The translations under genes and the position numbers were made by a program. 62,888 bases of DNA from NCBI GenBank assembly GCA_934646005.1, contig CAKUED010000018.1:1-62888 (forward strand). The letters run 5' to 3'. Origin of the DNA: an uncultured Oscillospiraceae bacterium. GTDB lineage: Bacteria > Bacillota > Clostridia > Oscillospirales > Oscillospiraceae. The notes under the pieces are model-generated. The model ran no database searches and was not told the origin of the DNA. It saw nothing but the letters and a program-made list of their open reading frames with translations. Positions 16,242 through 24,096 of the stretch are shown here, in pieces. How positions within the stretch are numbered: the first letter of the stretch is position 1; each line of letters opens with the position of its first letter.

Positions 16242-16943
16242 TTATGTGATGACAAATCCGCCGTTCACCGGCAAAACCTGCCCGGTGATGAAATCCGCGT
16301 CCGCCAGATATTCGGCGGCTTTTGCCACGTCGTCCGGCTGCCCCAGCCGCTCCAGCGGCGTCTCGTCCCGCAGCATCGCGCGCGTGTCGCTGCTTAAATT
16401 CGCGCACATATCCGTGTCGATCACGCCCGGGGCGATGGAGTTCACGCGGATGTTCGACGGTCCGAGCTCCTGCGCCAGCGCCTTGGACAGCGCGATCACC
16501 GCGCCCTTGGTGGCGGAATAGCCCGCCTCGCAACTCGCGCCGACCTGCCCCCACATGGAGGACACCGTCACGATGCAGCCGTCCTTTTTTTGCAGCATCC
16601 CCGGCAGCGCCGCGCGCACGCAGTGAAACACGCCGTCCACGTTCACGGCGAACAGCCTGCGCCACTCCGCGTCCGTGATCGCGGAGAGCAGCCCGTATTG
16701 CACAATGCCCGCGTTGCAGACGAGCACGTCCAGCGGCGGAAGCTGTTCAAACGCCCGCGCGACCTGCGCCGCGTCCGCCACATCGCAGCGGATGGCGGCC
16801 GTGCCCGTCTCGCGCGAGACGGCTTCCGCGGCGGCGTCGTTTTTTTCGTATAAGAACCAGACCCGGTCGCCCCGCGCGGCAAACCGCCGCACACAAGCCG
16901 CCCCGATCCCCCGCGCCCCGCCGGTGATGAGTACAGTTCGCAT
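16242..16943 (-). CDS. Short-chain dehydrogenase/reductase, FabG-like
   Basis: A 233-residue classical SDR: cofactor motif GGARGIG (8-14), NAG (77-79), catalytic Ser128/129 and Y-x-x-x-K at Tyr142/Lys146, PG motif in NSIAPGVIDTDM. The length and GFVIT end fit 3-oxoacyl-ACP reductase-like proteins. The basic residue after the glycine motif suggests NADPH. GAGGA precedes the ATG. It stands outside a fatty-acid operon, so the substrate is unknown. Confidence 0.85.
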   Translation of the reverse strand: MRTVLITGGARGIGAACVRRFAARGDRVWFLYEKNDAAAEAVSRETGTAAIRCDVADAAQVARAFEQLPPLDVLVCNAGIVQYGLLSAITDAEWRRLFAVNVDGVFHCVRAALPGMLQKKDGCIVTVSSMWGQVGASCEAGYSATKGAVIALSKALAQELGPSNIRVNSIAPGVIDTDMCANLSSDTRAMLRDETPLERLGQPDDVAKAAEYLADADFITGQVLPVNGGFVIT

Positions 16944-16977
16944 ATGCTTTCCTCGATTCGTTTGGTTTTTGAGCCCC

Positions 16978-17042
16978 ACGGCTTCCCCTCGGGGGGGAAG
17001 CTGTCGGCGAAGCCGACTGATGAGGGGAAGGGTTGTACATTT
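16978..17042 (+). repeat. E-type double-hairpin repeat
   Basis: GGCTTCCCC / GGGGAAGC stem, then GTCGGC-GAA-GCCGAC stem and TGATGAGGGGAAGGG tail, directly left of array R3. Confidence 0.8.
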
Positions 17043-17057
17043 TGAGCTGCCGCGCGT

Positions 17058-17768
17058 TTCGTCGTAACGTAGGACCGGGGTTTGCCCCGCCCGCCTGCTG
17101 CGGGATTGCAGCGCGCCGCCACGTTTGCACCGCACCAAAGCCTCCCTTGTGTAAAGGGAGGTGGCACGGCGAAGCCGTGACGAAAGGATTGTGCGGTACA
17201 ATGTTGCAAATTGGAACGCGCCAATGCGAATCCGCAAAATCTACCACGGTTGCGTAGGGGAGGGGTTCTGCCTCTCCCGTGCAGAACGCAATTACGAAAT
17301 TGCACAACGATTGGCGATCACGCACGATGTCCGTAGGGGTCGATGCCCACATCGACCCGGCAGGATGCAATCGCAAAATTGCACGCACCGTCGGCGAAAA
17401 CGAGAAACGTTTTGTAGGGGCGGACGCCTCTGTCCGCCCGTTGGGCATTTACGGGTTCGCCGCAACGTTTCGTAAAAACGGCAGTGCATCCTGCCGGACG
17501 GACAGGGTCGTCCGCCCCTACGGGTGCAGACCATTCCGCATTGGTACGCCCATATTCGCAACATTATACCGCGCGGGAGGGGTAGAAGCCCTCCCCTACG
17601 CTGGTTTGGTAGATTCTGCGAGGTCGCCGAAAGGGCGTGCAAATTTGCAAGTGCCTACTGCACAATCCTTCAGTCGCCTTCGGCGACAGCATCCCTACCC
17701 TCTTTGTCCCTTCGGGACATTTCCCCCTGATAGGGGGAATCGACCCTTTGCACAAGGGAGCCTTTACG
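17058..17768. repeat. Hairpin array R3
   Basis: Order: C with GTCGTAACGTAGG end (17058-17092), D (17137-17192), C (17253-17280), B (17332-17358), A (17413-17440), A' (17493-17522), C' (17573-17600), then an expanded D' (17655-17768) with extra GC-rich hairpin sequence inserted. Reads as the reverse-complement polarity of arrays R2 and R4. No gene is supported in the interval. Confidence 0.82.
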
Positions 17769-17797
17769 GGGGCGCAATTTGGCAGTGCATACAAAAA

Positions 17798-17818
17798 GGC
17801 AGCCGCGCTGCGGCTGCC
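17798..17818 (-). terminator. Terminator of the S1-protein operon
   Basis: GGCAGCCGC, GCT, GCGGCTGCC; read leftward it is followed by TTTTTG. Confidence 0.88.
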
Positions 17819-17826
17819 TCTTTATT

Positions 17827-18324
17827 TTACCGCTTCCGGGTCTTGGTTTTATGGTCGGCGTAGAGCCGGCTGGAGGACATTTTGCTGTTGGAGTCGGACA
17901 TGAACTGCTTGAGCATATCGTCAAACGAGCGCGCCTGACCCGGTGCGCCGGCACCCGGATTCTGTGCCGGACGGCTCTGCTGGCGCGGACGGTCGGAACG
18001 GTCGCCGCGATCACTGCGGTCGCCGCGCTCCGGGCGGTCATTGCGCTCGCCCCGGTCGGGGCGGCTCTGGCGGGGTGCGTCACGCCGCGGCTGCGGCAGG
18101 GTGCGCTTGATGGAAAGGTTGATCTTCCCGTTCTCCAGCCCGATGACCATGACCTTCACATCCTGCCCCTCGGTGAGGTAGTCGTGAATGTCGCTCACGA
18201 ACGTGTACGCGACCTCCGAGATGTGCACCATCCCGGTCGCGCCGTCCGGCAGCAGCACGAACGCGCCGAATTTGGTCAGACTTTTGACTTTTCCTTCATA
18301 GATTGTGCCGACTGTAAGCTCCAT
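17827..18324 (-). CDS. S1 RNA-binding domain protein with Arg/Asp-rich tail
   Basis: A 165-residue protein: one S1 OB-fold domain at 3-75 (GTIYEGKVKSLTKFGAFVLL, then GMVHISEVA), followed by a disordered tail of RPDRGERNDRPERGDRSDR-type repeats and a short conserved-looking end (DMLKQFMSDSNSKM). It resembles the YabR/GSP13 group of single-S1 proteins encoded beside divIC in Firmicutes, which associate with ribosomes or RNA. The start at 18324 matches the family (MELTVG); 15 more codons are open upstream and would overlap divIC. Confidence 0.9.
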   Translation of the reverse strand: MELTVGTIYEGKVKSLTKFGAFVLLPDGATGMVHISEVAYTFVSDIHDYLTEGQDVKVMVIGLENGKINLSIKRTLPQPRRDAPRQSRPDRGERNDRPERGDRSDRGDRSDRPRQQSRPAQNPGAGAPGQARSFDDMLKQFMSDSNSKMSSSRLYADHKTKTRKR

Positions 18325-18355
18325 AAGCTGCGGTTTTCTCCCGTTTTGATTTATA

Positions 18356-18634
18356 TCAGTTCCGCACATCGCGGAACACGATCTCGTTATCCGACACCAT
18401 CCCGAGCTTTTCCCGCGCGACGGCTTCCACGCCCTCGTCGGTCTCCAGGTTGTCGATGGCGTCCTGCAGGCGCTCGTTTTCCTGCTCCTGCGCGGTGATG
18501 CTGCTGGTCAGCTCCGCCGCCTCGGCGGTTTTCTGCGTGACCTGCGAGCGCAGGGACACCAGGGTAACGGTAGCATACACCACCAGGATCAGAAGCACGA
18601 GCTTCACAAGCAGGCTCGATCGGACAAATTTCAT
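18356..18634 (-). CDS. divIC: Septum formation initiator protein (DivIC/FtsB family)
   Basis: A 92-residue bitopic protein: transmembrane helix at about 9-28, then a coiled coil (QVTQKTAEAAELTSSITAQE) and the EKLGMV segment typical of the family. It acts in the divisome with FtsL and DivIB. The entire gene is overlapped by the 3' part of the yabQ frame. Confidence 0.9.
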   Translation of the reverse strand: MKFVRSSLLVKLVLLILVVYATVTLVSLRSQVTQKTAEAAELTSSITAQEQENERLQDAIDNLETDEGVEAVAREKLGMVSDNEIVFRDVRN

Positions 18635-19097
18635 GCGGCTGCGCGCTCCTTTCCCTCAGCCGGGATATGCTCCGGCGGATCATCTTACCGAACATTGTAC
18701 CCCATTTTTTCACGATTGCAAAGAGAAAAATCAAAAATTTTTCAGTTTTTTTCAGCGCCCACCGCGCGGGCGCGCTCAAAACGCGCAAAACCGCCCAAAG
18801 AGCGCCGAAAACCGCCCCCAGCAGCCGCAGCGCAAGCCGGCTCAGCAGCAGAAAATACACCGCCGTGCCCACCAGCAGCGCCGGGAAAAAATACAGCCGG
18901 AACTCGCCGCGCCCCGGCAGCAGCGTCAGCCGCACGAGCGCGAGCGCGCACGCGAGCACGAACAGCGCGTCCAGCGCCGCCTGCGCGCGGGAATGCCGCC
19001 GCAGCACGCGCAGCGCGTCATAAATGAGCCCCAGCGCCGCGCCCGTGAGCGCCGCCGCGCCGAGCTGCGCGCCCTGAAGCGCCAGCGGCAGCTCCAT
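18387..19097 (-). CDS. yabQ: YabQ-like sporulation membrane protein with overlong C-terminus
   Basis: The first 150 or so residues have four hydrophobic helices and the LGAAALTGAALGLIYDALRVLRR start of the YabQ family, needed for spore cortex formation in Bacillus. The frame then fails to stop and runs about 83 codons through divIC in another reading frame, giving an Arg/Gly/Ala-rich tail unlike the family. A true overlap, or a lost stop or frameshift near 18640, would explain it. It is downstream of yabP, sharing a base. Confidence 0.75.
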   Translation of the reverse strand: MELPLALQGAQLGAAALTGAALGLIYDALRVLRRHSRAQAALDALFVLACALALVRLTLLPGRGEFRLYFFPALLVGTAVYFLLLSRLALRLLGAVFGALWAVLRVLSAPARWALKKTEKFLIFLFAIVKKWGTMFGKMIRRSISRLRERSAQPHEICPIEPACEARASDPGGVCYRYPGVPALAGHAENRRGGGADQQHHRAGAGKRAPAGRHRQPGDRRGRGSRRAGKARDGVG

Positions 19098-19375
19098 CAG
19101 CCGAACAGCCGGGCGAAAAAGCCGCCCGTGGGCGCGTCGGCTTCATAGGCGATGGAATCGACCGTCCCGTCCACGCGCACCTCGCCGCCGTCGAGCGAGA
19201 GCATCTGCAAATGCAGTCCCTGCCCGCGGATGAGCAGCGCGCCGCGCGCCGTGACGAGTGCCACGGACTCCTCGTCAAAGCTCTCGACCTCCAGCACGCC
19301 TGTGATGGTGAGGCGGCTGCGCCCGTCCAGCGTCAGCCGGTGCGGCAGCTCCGCCGTTTTCAGCTCGTTTGCCAT
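19097..19375 (-). CDS. yabP: Sporulation protein YabP
   Basis: A 92-residue protein with HRLTLDGRSRLTITGVLEVESFDEESV, the YabP/YqfC pattern. Known members are sporulation-specific and required for cortex assembly. yabP-yabQ-divIC-S1 is the conserved Firmicute order. Confidence 0.9.
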   Translation of the reverse strand: MANELKTAELPHRLTLDGRSRLTITGVLEVESFDEESVALVTARGALLIRGQGLHLQMLSLDGGEVRVDGTVDSIAYEADAPTGGFFARLFG

Positions 19376-19440
19376 GTGTCCCCCGCCTTTCCGTGCTTCC
19401 TTACCAGAATCTTATGCGGCACGGACAGGCAGTATGCCAC

Positions 19441-19683
19441 TTATTGCACCTCGCGGTACAGCCCCACGGCGTCGTCCTTGCGGACGTTGTCGGCAACGCG
19501 CAAAACCTCCACCTTCAGCGTGCGCGCGCCGAAGGGGATCTCGATGATGTCGCCGACCTTCACGTCATACGACGCCTTGGCGGGTCTTCCGTTCACGCTC
19601 ACGCGCGCCGCGTCGCACGCGTCGTTCGCCACGGTCCGGCGCTTAATAATGCGCGAGACCTTCAGATATTTATCCAGACGCAT
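19441..19683 (-). CDS. S4-domain RNA-binding protein (RqcP/YabO type)
   Basis: An 80-residue protein that is essentially one S4 domain: MRLDKYLKVSRIIKRRTVAND followed by ARVSVNGRPAKASYDVKVGD. The family (RqcP, formerly YlmH-like/Hsp15-like) helps ribosome-associated quality control, working with RqcH on stalled 50S subunits. Same operon direction as hup and yabP. Confidence 0.9.
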   Translation of the reverse strand: MRLDKYLKVSRIIKRRTVANDACDAARVSVNGRPAKASYDVKVGDIIEIPFGARTLKVEVLRVADNVRKDDAVGLYREVQ

Positions 19684-19704
19684 AGTCTTTCCTCCAAAAA
19701 CAAA

Positions 19705-19731
19705 AATCCGGCGGGATGACCCCGCCGGATT
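19705..19731 (-). terminator. Terminator after hup
   Basis: AATCCGGCGGG / CCCGCCGGATT, 11-bp stem; read leftward it is followed by TTTTGTTTTT. It is the last of six consecutive hairpins. Confidence 0.85.
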
Positions 19732-19755
19732 CCAAACTCAAAAAAGCCTCGCAGA

Positions 19756-19962
19756 GTTTTCGCCGCGCACGGCGAAAACCGATTCCGATCATTTTTGCCG
19801 GCGACATGCGCGTCGGCAAAAATACTGCTCGCCCTGCAAGTGTGGAATTTTTGCGCTCGCGCAAAAATTATGCGCGCGGCAGGGTGCAAGCCTTTTCAAA
19901 CGAAAGCCCAGCGAAGCGGGTTTCGTTTGAGAGCTTTTCAAAAATCTATTTTTGAAAAGCTC
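19756..19962 (-). repeat. Five further perfect or near-perfect palindromes in the hup 3' region
   Basis: 19756-19779 (GTTTTCGCCG stem), 19791-19823 (ATTTTTGCCG), 19846-19869 (AATTTTTGCG), 19896-19930 (TCAAACGAAA) and 19931-19962 (GAGCTTTTCAAAAAT, 15-bp arms, overlapping the hup stop). Each ends in A/T-rich arms so that each could act as a terminator. The 277 bases between the S4 gene and hup hold no ORF of note. Confidence 0.85.
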
Positions 19963-20236
19963 ACTTGGAGACCTTATCTTTGAGCGCCTTGCCTGCCTTG
20001 AAAACGGGCACGGTGGTCGCCGGGATCTCGATGGTCTCCTTGGTCCGGGGGTTACGGCCGGTGCGCGCCTCGCGCTTCTTGGTCTCAAAGCCGCCGAAGC
20101 CGACGAGCTGCACCTTATCGTCTGCGCACAGAGCGTCGGCAATGGTGTCAAAGGTCGCGTTGATCGCCTTTTCGGCGTCCTTCTTGGACATGGCGCATTT
20201 CTTTGCAACTTCCGCGATCAGTTCAGTTTTGTTCAT
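19961..20236 (-). CDS. hup: HU family DNA-binding protein
   Basis: A 91-residue histone-like protein: MNKTELIAEVAKKCAMSKKDAEKA, GFGGFETKKREARTGRNPRT (DNA-binding arms) and PVFKAGKALKD. It bends and compacts DNA. GAGGAACAATTTT supplies the ribosome site. Located between mazG and the S4 gene as in many Clostridia. Confidence 0.96.
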   Translation of the reverse strand: MNKTELIAEVAKKCAMSKKDAEKAINATFDTIADALCADDKVQLVGFGGFETKKREARTGRNPRTKETIEIPATTVPVFKAGKALKDKVSK

Positions 20237-20272
20237 AAAATTGTTCCTCTTTTCGTATAGTTTTTTCCAAAT

Positions 20273-21046
20273 TTATTTGCCGCTCTCGATCTCTTCGTCC
20301 GCCCATAGGCGAAGCAGCTCCTCCTGCGGCAGCTCCTCCGGCGGCAGCCCCCGCTCCGCCGCCGCGCGCTCTATCCGCGAAAAGCGGCGGATAAAGTCAT
20401 CGCAGGCGCGGTGCAGTGCCCGCTCCGGATCAGCCTTCCTGTTCATCCCGGCGCACACAGCAGCAAACAGCACGCCGCCCAGCGCCTGCTCCACATCGCC
20501 GCCGCCAGAAAACGCGCGGCGCAGCGCGGAGACTTCTTCTTCCAGTTTGCCCAGACGCGCCTCGTCCGATTCCGCGTCCGGCAGCTCCCCGGCTTTTTTG
20601 CGGAGCTTTTCCGCCCGCCAGAGCGCCGGCAGCGACTTTGCGACGCCGTCCATTGCCTCAGACGTGGTTTTTTGCCCCTTTTCGCGGCGCTTGAGCGTCT
20701 CCCAGTCGGGCGCTTCCTCGTCAGAGAAGAGCGCCGGGTGGCGGAAGATCAGCTTTTTGCACACGCCGTCGCACACGTCGTCCACCGTAAAGCGCCCGGC
20801 GGCGCGTTCGATGTCCGCGTGGAACACGACCTGGAGCAGCACGTCGCCCAGCTCCTCGCGCATGAGCGCCGCATCGTCCCGGTCAAAGCCCTCGCAGGCT
20901 TCATACGCCTCCTCCAGAAAATTCCGGCGGATGGACTGGTGCGTCTGCACGCCATCCCACGGGCAGCCGCCCGGGGCGCGCAGCAGCGCGACGAGCCGGA
21001 CGAGATCGTCAAAGCCATATCGCGCTTTCCTTGTAAAATCTAACAT
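20273..21046 (-). CDS. mazG: Nucleoside triphosphate pyrophosphohydrolase MazG
   Basis: Hydrolyses (d)NTPs to monophosphates, removing damaged nucleotides. 257 residues with two MazG-type regions; the first has CPWD, EEAYE (45-49) and EELGD (64-68), the magnesium ligands. It sits between spoVB and hup in one leftward operon. Confidence 0.93.
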   Translation of the reverse strand: MLDFTRKARYGFDDLVRLVALLRAPGGCPWDGVQTHQSIRRNFLEEAYEACEGFDRDDAALMREELGDVLLQVVFHADIERAAGRFTVDDVCDGVCKKLIFRHPALFSDEEAPDWETLKRREKGQKTTSEAMDGVAKSLPALWRAEKLRKKAGELPDAESDEARLGKLEEEVSALRRAFSGGGDVEQALGGVLFAAVCAGMNRKADPERALHRACDDFIRRFSRIERAAAERGLPPEELPQEELLRLWADEEIESGK

Positions 21047-21074
21047 AATTTGCCCTCAATCGCAAGAGGAAAGT

Positions 21075-22754
21075 TTAATTTTTTTCTCGAATATGCAGCA
21101 GCCTCGCGATTTTTTCGCCCTTGGGCAGCAGCATACAGTCGGCATACGTCACGCAGCGCAGGCACACGGCGAGCACGACGTACAAAACCACCGCGAATGC
21201 CAGCGCCGCGAGGCACGCAAGCGTCGCAGACGGCAGCACACGCTCCAGCACCTGCCACACGACCCACGTCGCCGCGCCCATAATGGCGGACGCCGCCAGC
21301 GGGCGGACGAGATTTTTGAAGATCGCGGGGCGCGAGGTGATGGAGCGCCGCATGGCGAGCACATCGAGCGCGGTAATGAAGATATAGCACACGAGCGTGC
21401 CCACCGGCGCGCCGACGATGCCGAGCGCCGGGATGCCGACGAGAATGTAGTTGACGATGATCTTCACAATGCCGCCGAGGAGCATATTCACGACCGGCGT
21501 GATCACATCGCCGTGCGCCTGCATGATGGCGTTGAGCAGCAGAACGAGCGAGTTGAAGATGACCGCCAGTCCCAAAATCGCCATCATCGGCGCTGCCAGC
21601 GCGATCTTGTCCTCGGTGTAGCTGCGGCAAAGAAGCCTTATGACCGGCTCTGCCATCACGAACAGCCCCGCCGCGCACGGCATGGCGATGAGGCTCATCG
21701 TGCGCACGGCGGATTCCTCCGTCTGCCGCGCCTCGCGGAGATCCTGCCGCGTGATGGCGGCGGTGATCGCCGGGATGATGGCGATGGTGATGGTGGGGAT
21801 AAACGAGCACGGCAGTGCGAACACCGTCTGGCAGAAGTTATAAACGCCCTTGGCAGAGTCCGCCAGTGCGTCCGTCCAGCCGAGCGCGCCGGTAAGACGC
21901 CGCATATACACCATCGTGTCAAAGAGGTTGATGATCTGAAGCCCCGCCGAGCCGAGGGTGATGGGGATGGCGATGGCAAGCAGCTCCTTCATGGTGCTCC
22001 TGCCGGTCTTGACCGCGCCGCCGGACTGCGCCAGCACGCCGCTCGCCTTTTTGAACCGCCCACGCAGGTAAAAGACCGAAACCAAGCTGCCCGCCGTCAC
22101 GCCGAGGATGCCGCCGCCGGCGGCAAGCGTCAGGTCGCCGTATTGCATCACCGATTCGCCCGCGGCGAGGGTGATGCCGTTTTTCTGCACATACGCCTGC
22201 CCGGTGAGCTTCATCACGAGCCACGCAAGCCCCAGCCCGACGACGAGCCGCACGAGCGCCTCAAAAATCTGGCTGACGGACGTGGGCGTCATATCGCTCT
22301 GCCCCTGAAAGAAGCCGCGGTACGCGGAGACGAGGCAGATGAGCAGCACGCACGGCGCAAGCGCCGCGATGGCAGCCCACGAATTTTCGTTCGTCGTGAC
22401 CATGACGGACAGGGGCTTGCAGAAGATGAGCATCCCAAGCGTGCCGACGATGCCGATGGTTAGAAACGCCGCGAGCGACGTTTTGTAAATACGGCGAATT
22501 TGGGCGAAATTGCCCAGCGTTTTCGCCTCCGAGATCATGCGGCTCATCGCCACGGGCAGACCCGTGGTGGAGATCATCAGCAGGACGTTATACACGTCAT
22601 AGGCGGTGTTGAAATAGCCGAAGCCGGTGTCGCCGATGATGTTGTTGAGCGGGACTTTGAATAAAAAGCCCATGAGCTTGACGAGCACCGTCGCCATGGC
22701 GAGCACCGCCGTGCCCTGCAAAAACGTCTGCTGATGGATGGGTTTTTCGTTCAT
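21075..22754 (-). CDS. spoVB: SpoVB-type polysaccharide/lipid flippase (MOP superfamily)
   Basis: A 559-residue membrane protein with about 14 helices; starts QTFLQGTAVLAMATVLVKLMGFLFKVPL, the Spore V B signature. SpoVB and its paralogues move lipid-linked cell-wall precursors during cortex synthesis. It overlaps the start of mazG-side spacing by 28 bases only and overlaps the next upstream gene by four bases. Confidence 0.9.
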   Translation of the reverse strand: MNEKPIHQQTFLQGTAVLAMATVLVKLMGFLFKVPLNNIIGDTGFGYFNTAYDVYNVLLMISTTGLPVAMSRMISEAKTLGNFAQIRRIYKTSLAAFLTIGIVGTLGMLIFCKPLSVMVTTNENSWAAIAALAPCVLLICLVSAYRGFFQGQSDMTPTSVSQIFEALVRLVVGLGLAWLVMKLTGQAYVQKNGITLAAGESVMQYGDLTLAAGGGILGVTAGSLVSVFYLRGRFKKASGVLAQSGGAVKTGRSTMKELLAIAIPITLGSAGLQIINLFDTMVYMRRLTGALGWTDALADSAKGVYNFCQTVFALPCSFIPTITIAIIPAITAAITRQDLREARQTEESAVRTMSLIAMPCAAGLFVMAEPVIRLLCRSYTEDKIALAAPMMAILGLAVIFNSLVLLLNAIMQAHGDVITPVVNMLLGGIVKIIVNYILVGIPALGIVGAPVGTLVCYIFITALDVLAMRRSITSRPAIFKNLVRPLAASAIMGAATWVVWQVLERVLPSATLACLAALAFAVVLYVVLAVCLRCVTYADCMLLPKGEKIARLLHIREKN

Positions 22755-24079
22755 GCGTTCTTCGCCTCCGGGCTATCCGAGAAAACCTTGGGGATCACAT
22801 AGTCGTGCAGCTCGCGCGCGACGGCGTTTAAGTCGATGGTCGGGAACTTGCCGTCCGCGTAGAGAATGTTGCCGCGCACCATCGTCAGCGCCACATCGTG
22901 CCCCGACGCGGCGTACACCAGGTTGGAGATCACGTTGTGGCACGGGATAAGGTGCGGCTGGTTGAAATCGACGAGAATGAGGTCCGCGTCCATGCCGAGG
23001 GCGATCTGTCCGCATTCCTGTTCGCGCCCCTGGGCGCGCGCGCCGCAGACCGTCGCCATCATCAGCGCCGCCTCCGCCGGGATGGCAGTGGGGTCGCCCG
23101 TGCGCCCCTTTGCCAGGAGCGCGCAGGCTTTCATCTCTTCAAACAGGTCCAGATTGTTGTTCGACGCGGCGGAATCCGTGCCGAGGCAGACGTTCATGCC
23201 CGCCTTCACCATGCCCATCACGTCCGCGCAGCCGGAGGCGAGCTTGAGCTCACTCACCGGGCAGTGTGCGACAGAGACGTGCCGCTTGGCAAGCAGCCGC
23301 ATATCCTCCTGCGTCAGATGCACGCAGTGCGCGGCGGTGACGCGGGTGTCCAGCACATGGTGGCAGTCAAAAAGCTGCGCGGGCGTGAGCCCGTACTGCT
23401 CCTCGCATTCGTCCTGCTCCTGCTTCGTCTCCGAAAGATGGAGCTGCAAGCCGAGCTTGTTGTTGATGGCGTATTCCGCCAGCGCGTCCCAGAGCTGGTA
23501 GGTGGACGTGTACACCGCGTCGATGCCCGCTTCGACCTGAATGCGCCCGTGGTCAAATCCGTGCCACTTCTCATGCAGCGCCACCAGCTCCTGACAGGCG
23601 GGGTCGCGCTCAAAATCAAAGTCCTCGCCGAGGTACATCGTCGTCTCGCGGCTGAGGTTCACCTTTATGCCGCTCTCGGCAAACGCCTCCGCCTGCGCTT
23701 CGGAGCAGAAATACATCTCCGAAATGCTCGTCACGCCGAAGCGCAGACTCTCCGCGATGCCGAGCAGCGTCACTGCCTTGACGCAGCGCGCGTCGAGCTT
23801 TTCCTCACGCGGGAAGATGTAGTCGTTCAGCCAGCTCTCCAGCGCCACGTCGTCCGCGTAGCCGCGCAGGATCGACCGCGGCAGGTGTGTGTGCGCGTTC
23901 ACCAGTCCCGGCATGAGCACCATGCCGCTGCCGTCGATGATCCGCTGCGGCTGCTCCTCCGGCGCTTTTTTTGCGAGCCATGAAATTTTGCCGTCCGTCA
24001 CGCCGACGAACGCATCCGTCCAGAGGCTCATCCGCGCGTCCATCGTCAGCACGGTGACGTGGGAAAACAGTGTATCCAT
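22751..24079 (-). CDS. SAH/MTA deaminase-type amidohydrolase
   Basis: A 442-residue amidohydrolase of the MtaD family, which deaminates S-adenosylhomocysteine, 5'-methylthioadenosine or similar adenosines. Metal-site motifs: NAHTH (His63, His65), QLHLSET, TAAHCVHL and LGTDSAASNNN. AAGGAG before MDTLF fixes the start; the longer open frame reaching into hemZ is not coding. The four-base overlap with spoVB suggests one operon. Substrate cannot be settled from sequence. Confidence 0.88.
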   Translation of the reverse strand: MDTLFSHVTVLTMDARMSLWTDAFVGVTDGKISWLAKKAPEEQPQRIIDGSGMVLMPGLVNAHTHLPRSILRGYADDVALESWLNDYIFPREEKLDARCVKAVTLLGIAESLRFGVTSISEMYFCSEAQAEAFAESGIKVNLSRETTMYLGEDFDFERDPACQELVALHEKWHGFDHGRIQVEAGIDAVYTSTYQLWDALAEYAINNKLGLQLHLSETKQEQDECEEQYGLTPAQLFDCHHVLDTRVTAAHCVHLTQEDMRLLAKRHVSVAHCPVSELKLASGCADVMGMVKAGMNVCLGTDSAASNNNLDLFEEMKACALLAKGRTGDPTAIPAEAALMMATVCGARAQGREQECGQIALGMDADLILVDFNQPHLIPCHNVISNLVYAASGHDVALTMVRGNILYADGKFPTIDLNAVARELHDYVIPKVFSDSPEAKNA

Positions 24080-24096
24080 ACTTACTCCTTCAGCGG

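Noticed and set aside
19965..22463. An 832-codon plus-strand ORF opposite hup, mazG and spoVB
   Set aside because: It spans three well-recognised genes on the other strand and has no recognisable domain or ribosome site.
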